Assembly (NCBI RefSeq): GCF_052065355.1
Contig: NZ_JBQHUF010000003.1
Coordinates: 186,001 to 250,000 of the forward strand
Reading direction: 5' to 3'
Length of the DNA: 64,000 nucleotides
Source: Flavonifractor sp052065355
GTDB taxonomy: Bacteria > Bacillota > Clostridia > Oscillospirales > Oscillospiraceae
Of this stretch, positions 40,185 to 48,763 are shown one piece after another (the first letter of the stretch is position 1; each line of letters starts with the position of its first letter). Both the position numbers and the translations under genes were made by a program. The notes beneath the pieces were generated by a model. That model searched no databases and was not told where the DNA came from. It worked only from the letters and a program-made list of their open reading frames with translations.

Positions 40185-40867
40185 TGTCTGAGATCTTTGC
40201 TTCTCCTTTCTTTGGGATCGCCCTCAGCATCCTGGCCTTTCTTATCGGTGTAGAGATCCGGAAAAGAACAGGCGTGGAGCTGTGCAACCCGCTGCTCATC
40301 GCCATCGTGCTGGTGTCAGCTGTGCTGCTCATTTGCCGCATCCCTTATGAGGATTACAATCAGGGCGGTGCGGTCATCAACATGTTCCTGGCCCCCGCTA
40401 CGGCTTGCCTGGCGGTGTCTATTTACACCCGGATCCAGCTGCTAAAGGAAAACTGGCTGCCCATTCTGGTGGGCTGCACCGCCGGGTCCATCACTTCTAT
40501 GGGCAGCATTTACGGACTGTGCCGCCTGTTCCGGTTGGACGAGGCCATGACAGCTTCCCTGTTGCCCAAGTCGGTGACCACCCCCATCGCCATTGAGGTG
40601 TCCCAGAGCCTGGGAGGCATCCAGGCTATCACTGTGGTGGCGGTCATCATTACCGGTATCCTGGGCAGCATCTTTGCGCCCCTGCTTATCAAAATCTTTC
40701 GGGTGAAAGATCCGGTGGCCGCCGGTTTGGCTATCGGCGCCTGCTCCCATGCGGTGGGTACCTCCAAGGCCCTGGAACTGGGAGAGACGGAAGGCGCCAT
40801 GAGCGGGCTGGCTATTGGGGTATGCGGTATCATTACCGTGATTATATCCCTGTTCCTTGTGTCATAA
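40184..40867 (+). CDS. lrgB: LrgB family membrane protein
   Basis: This 227-residue, multi-span protein has GVELCNPLLIAIVLVSAVLL, ATACLAVSIYTRIQLLKENW and VGTSKALELGETEGAMSGLA, as in LrgB/YohK. It is co-translated with lrgA (TAATG overlap). Together they form the LrgAB membrane complex. No LytTR-type regulator is next to them, so control is not evident. Confidence 0.92.
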   Translation: MSEIFASPFFGIALSILAFLIGVEIRKRTGVELCNPLLIAIVLVSAVLLICRIPYEDYNQGGAVINMFLAPATACLAVSIYTRIQLLKENWLPILVGCTAGSITSMGSIYGLCRLFRLDEAMTASLLPKSVTTPIAIEVSQSLGGIQAITVVAVIITGILGSIFAPLLIKIFRVKDPVAAGLAIGACSHAVGTSKALELGETEGAMSGLAIGVCGIITVIISLFLVS

Positions 40868-40869
40868 AA

Positions 40870-40898
40870 AAGCGGGAGCCGTATGGCTCCCGCTTTTT
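40870..40898. terminator. terminator between convergent genes
   Basis: AGCGGGAGCC and GGCTCCCGCT form a ten-base stem with T after it and A before it. It lies between lrgB and the convergent anti-sigma-like gene. Confidence 0.85.
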
Positions 40899-40901
40899 GC
40901 G

Positions 40902-42266
40902 CTATTCCAGAGGAACTGCCTGGAGGTCACCCTCCGGCAGGGCCACGGTGGTGCCGTTGACCAGGGAGGCCAGATCGGCGGGGGATACCCCCTTTGCGGC
41001 CCAGGTCACCACCATGGTGGAACCGTCGGTCTGGGGGTAATGTATGGTAAAGGTGTCATATTCCCAAGTCGCGGTGTCCCACAGTGCGTCGTCCCCATAG
41101 CTGCCCCACGCCTCCAGATCGGCGGCGGTCACTTTGCCGGGCTGGAAATCAGGGGCCAGAAGGCTGGCATAAGCAGGGAAGCGCATGACCTGGACATAGA
41201 GATAGCCGTAGTTGTGAGTAAACAGAATGCTGAGAGAATCCCAGTCCTGATCCAGATTCCGGTGAGCACCCCCAAACTGGAAGCCCAGGGGGAGCTCCTC
41301 GGGATCGGGGAAGAAGATGGACATATCTTCCTCATAGGCCTCCTCCTGGGTCAGCTCGCGGTCGCCGGAGATGACGGCAGTGCCCAGATCCAGAAAGTCC
41401 TCCCCGTTGGTGCGGGAGACCAGATGTTCGGTGGTGATGGTTCCGTCTGTCTGGAGGGCGTTCCACAGAAACACACAGGGCAGCATGGTGGCTCTGTCTC
41501 CGTCCTCCCCGGTGTAGACGAAGTCCATACCCAGATCCCCTACTTGGAAGGTGGCCCGACAGGTTATCTCATACCGGCGGTCGCCGTTTTCATCGGCGTA
41601 TACCATGGAGCTGGTGACTTCCACCCCGTCCACCTCCTGGACGGCGGCGTCGGTATAAGCGGGGCTCAGCAGAGGGTATTGCCCCGGCCACAGGGTGAGA
41701 GTAAAGGACTCGGTATCGCGCACACCCCGGATGGAGGCGTTGATTACTGAGCCGTCGGCGTTGTAGATCACCGTGCCGTCCAGACCAAAATCATACCAGT
41801 ATAGGCTCCAGGGAATGTCGTCCCCGCCGCCGAAGATACCCAGAATGTCCTGGGCGGTCATGGGCTCGGAGAACCAGCCATCCGGCAGACCCCAGTCTAT
41901 CATCAGGGTTTCGGAGTCGTTGCAGTCGGGGAAAGAGAGGGTCGGGATACCGAAAAAGGTGTGGGGCTGGCCCTGGAAGGGGTCGCCCCCCACGGTCAAG
42001 GTGTGTTCCGTGGCTTGCTCCGGTGGGGAACTTTCCGCCGTGCCGGGCGTGGCGGCCACGCCGGCGGTAGGGGAGACCTCCTGGGCCGGTGTGCCGGCCC
42101 AGGGCTGCCACAAGCCCACCACTGCCAGCAGACAGCAGGCTGCGGCCAGGGCAAAAGCCGGGGCGTATCTATTTCTCCGATGATGGGGGGGCTCACCGGC
42201 CAGCAGCTTTTCGTGGAGGCTGGCGGGAGCAGTGATGCGGTCCATATAATTCCGATAGCGGTTCAT
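40902..42266 (-). CDS. probable anti-sigma factor/sensor with extracellular domain
   Basis: I start at ATG 42266 (MNRYRNYMDRITAPASLHEK, 454 residues), with AAAGGAG upstream, overlapping the sigma stop as ATGA. A cytoplasmic N-terminus of about 40 residues is followed by a membrane helix (FALAAACCLLAVVGLW). A Thr/Pro-rich linker and a large outside part follow. The outer part has DUF4179-like beta character but I cannot name it. Coupling to the ECF gene suggests it holds the sigma factor at the membrane. Confidence 0.78.
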   Translation of the reverse strand: MNRYRNYMDRITAPASLHEKLLAGEPPHHRRNRYAPAFALAAACCLLAVVGLWQPWAGTPAQEVSPTAGVAATPGTAESSPPEQATEHTLTVGGDPFQGQPHTFFGIPTLSFPDCNDSETLMIDWGLPDGWFSEPMTAQDILGIFGGGDDIPWSLYWYDFGLDGTVIYNADGSVINASIRGVRDTESFTLTLWPGQYPLLSPAYTDAAVQEVDGVEVTSSMVYADENGDRRYEITCRATFQVGDLGMDFVYTGEDGDRATMLPCVFLWNALQTDGTITTEHLVSRTNGEDFLDLGTAVISGDRELTQEEAYEEDMSIFFPDPEELPLGFQFGGAHRNLDQDWDSLSILFTHNYGYLYVQVMRFPAYASLLAPDFQPGKVTAADLEAWGSYGDDALWDTATWEYDTFTIHYPQTDGSTMVVTWAAKGVSPADLASLVNGTTVALPEGDLQAVPLE

Positions 42267-42733
42267 TCCCATTCTCCTTTCAGCAGTTCCCGCAGCCTGT
42301 CCCGGGCCCGGGCCAGCCGGGAACGGACGGTGCCCTCCCGCCAGCCGGTCATGGCGGCGATCTCGGCGGTTTGATAGCCCTCATAATAATAAAGGTGGAG
42401 CACCGTCCGGTCTTTGGGAGGCAGAGACTGGATCACCTCCAGTACCGCCTGCTCCTCTGGATCGGCGGCGGGATAGCTGTCCAGCAGGGGAGCGGTACGC
42501 CGGTGCCAGGGCGAGCGCAGGCGGCTCTTGCAGCCATTGACGGCTACCTTCAGCAGCCAGGCCCGCTCGTGGGCGGGACTTTCAAAGATGGGGGCTTTTT
42601 CCCACAGGCGCAGGAAGGCTTCCTGTACCACGTCCTCCGCCTCCTGGGGATCTCCCAGAATGGACAGGGCGGCGCGGTACAGGGTGTTTTCATAGGCGCG
42701 GATCACAGTTCCCAACCGGTTGGATTCCGTCAT
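42263..42733 (-). CDS. ECF-type RNA polymerase sigma factor
   Basis: This 156-residue protein has sigma region 2 (YRAALSILGDPQEAEDVVQE, FLRLWEKAPIF) and region 4 (LPPKDRTVLHLYYYEGYQTA, EIAAMTGWREGTVRSRLARA). No region 1 or 3 is present. It is typical of ECF sigma factors paired with a membrane anti-sigma factor, here encoded immediately downstream. Confidence 0.94.
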   Translation of the reverse strand: MTESNRLGTVIRAYENTLYRAALSILGDPQEAEDVVQEAFLRLWEKAPIFESPAHERAWLLKVAVNGCKSRLRSPWHRRTAPLLDSYPAADPEEQAVLEVIQSLPPKDRTVLHLYYYEGYQTAEIAAMTGWREGTVRSRLARARDRLRELLKGEWE

Positions 42734-42808
42734 CTTCCTCCCTCCTTCACCCTTAATACGCTTGAGCGGGCCGAAATGCTCCGCTGATGCCGAAAAATTG
42801 TGGGAAGA

Positions 42809-42837
42809 TTGTCACAGAAAGCAGAGCGTGGTACAAT
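42809..42837 (+). promoter_or_regulatory. promoter of the aminopeptidase gene
   Basis: -35 TTGTCA (42809-42814) and -10 TACAAT (42832-42837), 17 bases apart, 29 bases before ATG 42867. Confidence 0.72.
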
Positions 42838-42866
42838 GGGACCACTGACGAAAGGAGACATGTGCT

Positions 42867-44162
42867 ATGAGTGTACAGGCACTGATGGATTTTATAGACC
42901 GCAGCCCCAGCCCCTACCACGCGGCGGCTCAGGCGGCTGAACTGCTGGAAAAAGCGGGATTTTCCCCTCTGACGGAGCATCAGAAGTGGGAACTGACCCC
43001 GGGACATGGATATTATGTCACCCGAAACCAGAGCAGCCTCATCGCCTTCCGGCTGCCTGCCCGCAAGCCGGAGAGCTGGCGGCTGGCCGCTGCCCACAGC
43101 GATTCCCCTACCTTTGCGGTGAAAAACGATAAGCTGGAGGGGGACAAGACCTACCTGCGGCTGGCGGTGGAAGGGTACGGCGGGATGAATTGTGCTTCCT
43201 GGCAGGACCGACCCCTCACCGTGGCGGGGCGGGTGCTGGTGGCCACCGAGACCGGCGCGGAGAGCAGGCGGGTGTATCTGGACCGGGATCTGCTCACCAT
43301 CCCCAGCCTGGCCATCCACATGCAGCGGGATGTGAACAAGGGCCACGAGTACAACCCCCAGCGGGACATGCAGCCCCTGTACGGCCTGATGGGGAGCAAG
43401 TCCCTCACCGACTTGCTGGCGGAGGAATTGGGTGTGGAAAAGGAGACCCTGCTGTCCTGGGACCTTGTGCTCTGCCCCCGGCAGAAGCCGGTGCTGCTGG
43501 GTGCTGAGGCGGAACTGTTCCAGGCACCCCGCATCGACGACCTGGGCTGCGCCTGGGCGGGTCTGGAAGGGCTGATTTCCGCCAAGGGTCAGGAGACGGC
43601 AGGACAGGTCTACTGCCTGTTTGACAACGAGGAAGTGGGCAGCGGCACCCGGCAGGGCGCCCTGAGCACCTTCCTGCCCGACGTGCTGGAGCGGATCGCC
43701 TGCTGCCTGAGCATGGATGCTCAGGAGAAACGGATGGCTCTGGCGGGCAGCATGCTCCTCAGTGCAGATAACGGTCATGCCGTCCACCCCAATTTTGGAG
43801 AAAAATCCGACCCGGCCAACAAGGTGTACCCCAACAGGGGTGTGGTGGTGAAATATTCTGCCAACCAGAAGTATACCACAAACGCCCTGACGGCGGGGGT
43901 TTTTAAAGCCATCTGCCAAAAGGCGGGGGTACCGGTGCAGACCTTTGCTAACCGGGCAGACGAGCCCGGCGGCTCCACCCTGGGCAATCTGCTGGGTCAG
44001 CAGGTGAGCATTCCTATGGTGGATATCGGCATGGCGCAGCTGGCCATGCACGCCGCTGTGGAGACCGCCGGGAGCCATGACCCGGACTATCTGGCCCAGG
44101 CTTGTGCCGCCTTCTACGAGAGTAGCCTGAGCGTGGAGGGAGACGGCCGGTATTCTTTCTAA
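42867..44162 (+). CDS. apeB: M18 family aminopeptidase
   Basis: This 431-residue, dinuclear zinc aminopeptidase of the cytoplasm shows AAAHSDSPTFAVK, LAVEGYGGMNCASWQDRPL, IDDLGCAWAGLEGL, the catalytic CLFDNEEVGSGTRQG, SADNGHAVHPN and IPMVDIGMAQLAMHA. Length and motifs match ApeB-type enzymes that remove N-terminal acidic or neutral residues. The symbol is by family only. Confidence 0.93.
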   Translation: MSVQALMDFIDRSPSPYHAAAQAAELLEKAGFSPLTEHQKWELTPGHGYYVTRNQSSLIAFRLPARKPESWRLAAAHSDSPTFAVKNDKLEGDKTYLRLAVEGYGGMNCASWQDRPLTVAGRVLVATETGAESRRVYLDRDLLTIPSLAIHMQRDVNKGHEYNPQRDMQPLYGLMGSKSLTDLLAEELGVEKETLLSWDLVLCPRQKPVLLGAEAELFQAPRIDDLGCAWAGLEGLISAKGQETAGQVYCLFDNEEVGSGTRQGALSTFLPDVLERIACCLSMDAQEKRMALAGSMLLSADNGHAVHPNFGEKSDPANKVYPNRGVVVKYSANQKYTTNALTAGVFKAICQKAGVPVQTFANRADEPGGSTLGNLLGQQVSIPMVDIGMAQLAMHAAVETAGSHDPDYLAQACAAFYESSLSVEGDGRYSF

Positions 44163-44176
44163 AAAGACGGAAAGTA

Positions 44177-44205
44177 TTGAAAAAAGGGGCATCTTGTGGT
44201 ATTTT
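44177..44205 (+). promoter_or_regulatory. promoter of the surface-polymer operon
   Basis: -35 TTGAAA (44177-44182) and -10 TATTTT (44200-44205), 17 bases apart, ahead of ATG 44243. No terminator is seen before 56509, so the operon may span seven or eight genes. Confidence 0.6.
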
Positions 44206-44242
44206 AATTAGTTAGAGTATATGCATGGAAAGGGGCCGGGAC

Positions 44243-47218
44243 ATGAACAGGAGAGGGAGCAGGCGGATCATAGCCGGGGCGCTGGCGGTTTTGCTGGTGC
44301 TGGGTGTTTCCGGCTGCCGCCAGGAGGGGAAGACCCCAGCGGGCGCGCCGGAAGAGCTGGACTTTACCCAGCAGGCGGATCTCACCGCCGGAGTGCTCCA
44401 CGCTGAAAGTTCCGGAGGCTGGCAGGATACCCTGAGCCATCTGGAATACAGCTCCCTGGCCAATGTGACTGCCCAGGCCCTGGAGACCGCTGATGATCTG
44501 ACCGGCTGCGATATGGTGATCGCCGACTCTGAACTGCTGGAGGAAGAGAACTGGGAAGAGATCAGGCGGAAACTGATGGATTATGTGGAAGGCGGCGGCC
44601 TGCTAGTGCTGGACAATTCCTTCTGGGATCAGTTTCCGGCGGAATTTCTGGGTATCTCCGGAGGAACCGCCCTGGACAGCATGCCAGCAGAACTGACTTG
44701 GCCGGAGGTGGAGGAAAATCTCTCCGGCGTTCAGGAGGTAATCCAGGACTTTGCCTTCCTCTACCCCAGCTATCGGGATGCCGAGACCTTGGCGGGAAAG
44801 GATTACGGCTATGGCTTCACCGTTACCACCGCCCAGGCGATTGCCACCCAGGGAGAACTGGCCCTGTATACCCTCAACGATGTGGGGGAGGGGCAGGTCA
44901 TGCTCACCAACCCCATGCTGCCTAACAGCTATACCATCAACGGCCCCAGCCTGACGGCCAGCGAGGAGGGGCAGGAGCCCTTCGCCAACACTACCAACAG
45001 CGCCAACCGGCTGTTTTACGGAAAACTGCTGGCCTACCGTTCTATGGAACAGTATGGTTACGCCGTGGAGCGGGTATACGGGCCCTTCGGCACCAATCCC
45101 GCCGCCTGGGAGCTCCACTACGAGGAGATCACCGCCATCCGGGAGAACTCGGCCAAGCAGTTTGCCGACCTGGCGGTTGCCGCGGGGCAGATCCCGTCTT
45201 ACACCCTGGTGCGGGGCGCCTACTGGTGGCTGCTGCGGGCGGAGAGCGTCACCTATCTGGTGAATCAGAGCGACAGCGGCCTGGAATATGAACTGGACGA
45301 ATATGAGGGGATTTACTCCTCCGGCACCCATGTGGTGTGCGACAACGACTGGCTCAGCCAGGTATGGGTGGAGAACACCATCAGCTATTTCAGCGACGAC
45401 GGCGGCTATACCGAGCGGGCTTACCCAACCATCGGGGATGTGGACGGCGACGGGGCCGACGAGCTGCTGTGCGGCAGCGGCGACGGACAGTTCTACTGCT
45501 ATGAGATTCTGGACAACGACCAGCGCTTTACGGTGGACACGCCGGTATTCCTCACCAATGAGGCAGGGGAGAACCTGACGGTGTCCGGCGGCCACTCCGC
45601 TCCCACCATCCTGGATGTGGACGGGGATAGTGTCCCCGACGTGGTCTCCGGGGCCGGGGACGGCAAGCTCTACTGGCTCCGGGGTCTGGGTAACCTCACC
45701 TTTGAGGAGCCCCAACTGCTGCTGGACCCCGGCATGGGAGAGGTGCAGATCTTCCCGGCGGCCGCCGACATGGACGGCGACGGGGTCACTGACCTGCTGG
45801 TGGGCTCCGCCGGCGGCGGGCTGGCCCTCTACAAGGGCAAGTCCGGCGGCGGATTCAGCAGCAAGCAGGCCATTTCTCTGCCGGAGGAGATCTCTGATTG
45901 GGCGGCACCCTGTGCTGTGGATCTGAACGGGGACGGCACCCTGGATATTGCCTTGGGTACCTTCCACGGCTATGTGGCCAAGCTGGTGCGGCAGGGGAAC
46001 AGCTACACCTTTACCGGCTATTTTGAAGGCGGGGAGGAAAACTACAAGGGCAACACCCACCTGAAATTCGGCAACAACTGCAAACCGGTGTTCTATGACG
46101 TCAACGGCGACGGGGCCCTGGACCTGATCTGCGGCCAGCTAGAGTACGGCTTGCCCTGTCCCATTGACTCGGAGTATTTCCCCTTCCGGGAGGAACTCCA
46201 GGAGCAGATCGACTGGATGCAGGAAAACAACTATTACCTGGGGCCTCACGCCCTGACCCACTGGTACGCCTCGGAGGGTTATGAGGAGCGGGAGTTTGAG
46301 CGCCACATGGAGGCCCTGGCCTCCTACGGTGTGGACCTGGATTGTGTGGGCACCAACCAGCATACCTGGCACACCAGTGTGTACGGCCCTGCCCAGACCT
46401 TCCTGGCCCAGTACGACAACGGCATTTTGTGGAACTCCGGCTCGGAGATGCCCTGCGCCTCCGCCTCTCCCCAGACAGCGGCGGAAAATGTGCTGGCACT
46501 GCCCTTCTTCCTGGAAGAGGACGGGGAGCCTACCATGCTGATGCTTAACGCCTCCACCATCTACTATAAGGGGGAGGAGTGGAGCGACCTGTCCGCCAAG
46601 TATGGCGTGCCGGTGTGCTTCTACTATCACTGCGACTGGATCTATAAGGATGACACAGAGGCCAAGAAGGTCATTCAGGCCATGTCCGATTTCCTGGACA
46701 AGCATGGTTACACCTGTATTACCGAGGATCAGCTGGCCTGCGCCTCTGCTGCCACACTCAACACGGCGGTGACCGCAGCAATGGATGGAAGTGGAGCCAT
46801 CCGTCTGTCCGCGTCCACACTGAGTACCGATCTGGCTTTGTATGACGAGAACTATCAGAATTCCGTGGGCGTGAAACTCACCTTTGGGGAGGGGTACTCT
46901 GCCTCTGACTACGCCACCGATGCCTCGGTGTGGCGTCAGGAGGGCAACAGTCTCTATCTGTCCCTGGATAAGGACACCACTGTCTGGAAGGGCCAGCGGG
47001 AGGGCACCTACCTGCGGCAGGTCAATCTGCCCGCTGAACTGACCTGGGAGGGAGACACCCTGACCGTGGACTTTGCCGAGGGCGGCCTGATGGAGGTACA
47101 GGTGGAGGGCAGCGTGTCCACCCCCTCTGAGGGCTGGACCATGACCCGAGAGGGGGAGCGGACCACCCTGACCAAGCGAGGAGACGCCGACACCCTGGTG
47201 CTCCACTTTTGGGAGTAA
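44243..47218 (+). CDS. FG-GAP/VCBS-repeat surface lipoprotein with deacetylase-like domain
   Basis: I start at ATG 44243 (MNRRGSRRIIAGALAVLLVL, 991 residues). The signal peptide ends in lipobox LGVSGC. An N-terminal Rossmann-like domain (DLTGCDMVIADSELLEEENW) is followed by five FG-GAP/VCBS repeats marked by Asp-rich loops such as DVDGDGADELLCGSGDG, DMDGDGVTDLLVGS and DLNGDGTLDIALG. A domain with PHALTHWYASEGYEEREFER and GTNQHTWHTS then VCFYYHCDWI resembles polysaccharide deacetylases. It likely handles the polymer outside the cell. Confidence 0.8.
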   Translation: MNRRGSRRIIAGALAVLLVLGVSGCRQEGKTPAGAPEELDFTQQADLTAGVLHAESSGGWQDTLSHLEYSSLANVTAQALETADDLTGCDMVIADSELLEEENWEEIRRKLMDYVEGGGLLVLDNSFWDQFPAEFLGISGGTALDSMPAELTWPEVEENLSGVQEVIQDFAFLYPSYRDAETLAGKDYGYGFTVTTAQAIATQGELALYTLNDVGEGQVMLTNPMLPNSYTINGPSLTASEEGQEPFANTTNSANRLFYGKLLAYRSMEQYGYAVERVYGPFGTNPAAWELHYEEITAIRENSAKQFADLAVAAGQIPSYTLVRGAYWWLLRAESVTYLVNQSDSGLEYELDEYEGIYSSGTHVVCDNDWLSQVWVENTISYFSDDGGYTERAYPTIGDVDGDGADELLCGSGDGQFYCYEILDNDQRFTVDTPVFLTNEAGENLTVSGGHSAPTILDVDGDSVPDVVSGAGDGKLYWLRGLGNLTFEEPQLLLDPGMGEVQIFPAAADMDGDGVTDLLVGSAGGGLALYKGKSGGGFSSKQAISLPEEISDWAAPCAVDLNGDGTLDIALGTFHGYVAKLVRQGNSYTFTGYFEGGEENYKGNTHLKFGNNCKPVFYDVNGDGALDLICGQLEYGLPCPIDSEYFPFREELQEQIDWMQENNYYLGPHALTHWYASEGYEEREFERHMEALASYGVDLDCVGTNQHTWHTSVYGPAQTFLAQYDNGILWNSGSEMPCASASPQTAAENVLALPFFLEEDGEPTMLMLNASTIYYKGEEWSDLSAKYGVPVCFYYHCDWIYKDDTEAKKVIQAMSDFLDKHGYTCITEDQLACASAATLNTAVTAAMDGSGAIRLSASTLSTDLALYDENYQNSVGVKLTFGEGYSASDYATDASVWRQEGNSLYLSLDKDTTVWKGQREGTYLRQVNLPAELTWEGDTLTVDFAEGGLMEVQVEGSVSTPSEGWTMTREGERTTLTKRGDADTLVLHFWE

Positions 47219-47245
47219 ACACGAAGAAATAGAAGGTGCGAGAAT

Positions 47246-48763
47246 ATGAGTAATTCTGCCGTTCGCCTGCTGGAACGCGCCGCGGCGCGCTGGCCGGAGC
47301 GGGTTTATGTAGAGGAAGAAGAAGGCAGCCTGACCTACGGCGGTATGCTGGGGCGGGCGCGGGCCATCGGCACCGCCCTGCTGGGTGACCGGCGGCCGGT
47401 GGTGGTCTACCTGCCCAAGAGCATCGACGCCCTGTCGGTGTTCTTCGGGGCCATGTGCGCTGGGCGGCCCTACGCCCCGGTGGACGCCCACATCCCTATG
47501 GCCCGACTGGAGAAGATCGTGGAGAGCCTCCGCCCGGCCTATGTGGTCACCAACGAGACCCTGATGCCCAATCTGGAGGGGGTAGAACTGGGGGACACCA
47601 AGGCGGTGCTGCTGTCCCAGCTGGAGGGGACGGCGGTAAACGAAGAAGCGGTAGAAGCGGCTATTTCCGCCGTCATCGATACCGACCCCATTTATGTGAT
47701 GTACACCTCCGGCTCCACCGGAACTCCCAAAGGCGTGACCATTCCTCACCGGGGCATTCTGGACTACGCCGACTGGGTGGTGGACACCTTCGCCTTTGAC
47801 GAAACCACCATTATGGCCAACCAGGCCCCCTTCTACTTTGACAACTCCACCTTCGATATCTACGGCACCCTGCGGTGCGGCGGCAAGCTGTTCCTCACCC
47901 CGGAGAGCCTGTTCCTGTTCCCCTTAAAACTGCCCGAGTATCTGGAGACCCACCACATTACCTCCATCTTCTGGGTGCCCACGGTGATGATCAATGTGGC
48001 CAACGCCGGGGCTTTGGAGGGACACCCCCTGCCGGAGCTGAAAAATGTGGCCTTCTGCGGAGAGGTTATGCCCAACACCCAGCTGAACATCTGGCGCAAA
48101 GCTTTTCCCCACTGTGCCTATGCAAACCTGTACGGCCCCACCGAGATCACTGACGTGTGTTGCTACTACAAGGTGGGTCGGCCCTTTGAAAACTACGAGA
48201 GCCTGCCCATCGGCAAGGCCTGCGAGAATATGCGGGTGCACATCCTCACGGATGACGGCAAAGAGGCCGCTCCCGGAGAGACCGGAGAGCTGTGCGTGCT
48301 GGGCAGCGGCGTGGCCCTGGGCTACTGGAACAACCCCGAGCAGACCCAGAAAGCCTTCTGCCTCAATCCTCTCAGCCCAGCTTTCCCGGAGCGGATGTAC
48401 CGCACCGGCGACCTGGCCCAGTGGGGAGAAGATGGCCTCATTCGCTTCCTGGGCCGGAAGGACAGTCAGATCAAGCTGAAGGGCAACCGCATTGAGCTGG
48501 GCGAGATCGAATCGGCGGCCATGTGCGTCCCCGGCGTGGAGAACGCTTGCGCCATCTTTGACGCTCCGGCGGAGCGCATCGTCCTCTTTGTGGAGGGCGG
48601 ACAGGGAATGAACCTGCGGCAGATGAACAAGCAGCTCAAGGGGTACATCCCCCAGTACATGCTGCCGGGCAAGCTGGTGTGCATGGACAAGCTGCCCCAC
48701 ACCGCCAATGACAAGATTGACCGGGTGCGCCTGAAGGCCACCCTGGCAGAGGAGAATGTGTAA
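47246..48763 (+). CDS. dltA: DltA-like amino acid-activating ligase 1
   Basis: This 505-residue adenylating enzyme activates an amino acid and loads it on the carrier protein. It shows YTSGSTGTPKGVTIPHRG, FYFDNSTFDIYG (Asp for the amino group), NLYGPTEITDV, YRTGDLAQWG and KGNRIELGEIESA. At the stereo-selecting position it has Cys in AFCGEVMP (residue 271), matching the Cys reported in Bacillus DltA for D-alanine choice. It is therefore the better candidate for D-Ala. A second, paralogous ligase follows. Confidence 0.9.
   Translation: MSNSAVRLLERAAARWPERVYVEEEEGSLTYGGMLGRARAIGTALLGDRRPVVVYLPKSIDALSVFFGAMCAGRPYAPVDAHIPMARLEKIVESLRPAYVVTNETLMPNLEGVELGDTKAVLLSQLEGTAVNEEAVEAAISAVIDTDPIYVMYTSGSTGTPKGVTIPHRGILDYADWVVDTFAFDETTIMANQAPFYFDNSTFDIYGTLRCGGKLFLTPESLFLFPLKLPEYLETHHITSIFWVPTVMINVANAGALEGHPLPELKNVAFCGEVMPNTQLNIWRKAFPHCAYANLYGPTEITDVCCYYKVGRPFENYESLPIGKACENMRVHILTDDGKEAAPGETGELCVLGSGVALGYWNNPEQTQKAFCLNPLSPAFPERMYRTGDLAQWGEDGLIRFLGRKDSQIKLKGNRIELGEIESAAMCVPGVENACAIFDAPAERIVLFVEGGQGMNLRQMNKQLKGYIPQYMLPGKLVCMDKLPHTANDKIDRVRLKATLAEENV

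Noticed and set aside
42753..44192. 479-codon minus-strand frame
   Set aside because: It is the shadow of the M18 aminopeptidase gene, whose catalytic motifs are complete.
46139..47749. 536-codon minus-strand frame across two genes
   Set aside because: It crosses the junction of the lipoprotein and first ligase genes and shows no motif; long open shadows are common in GC-rich DNA.
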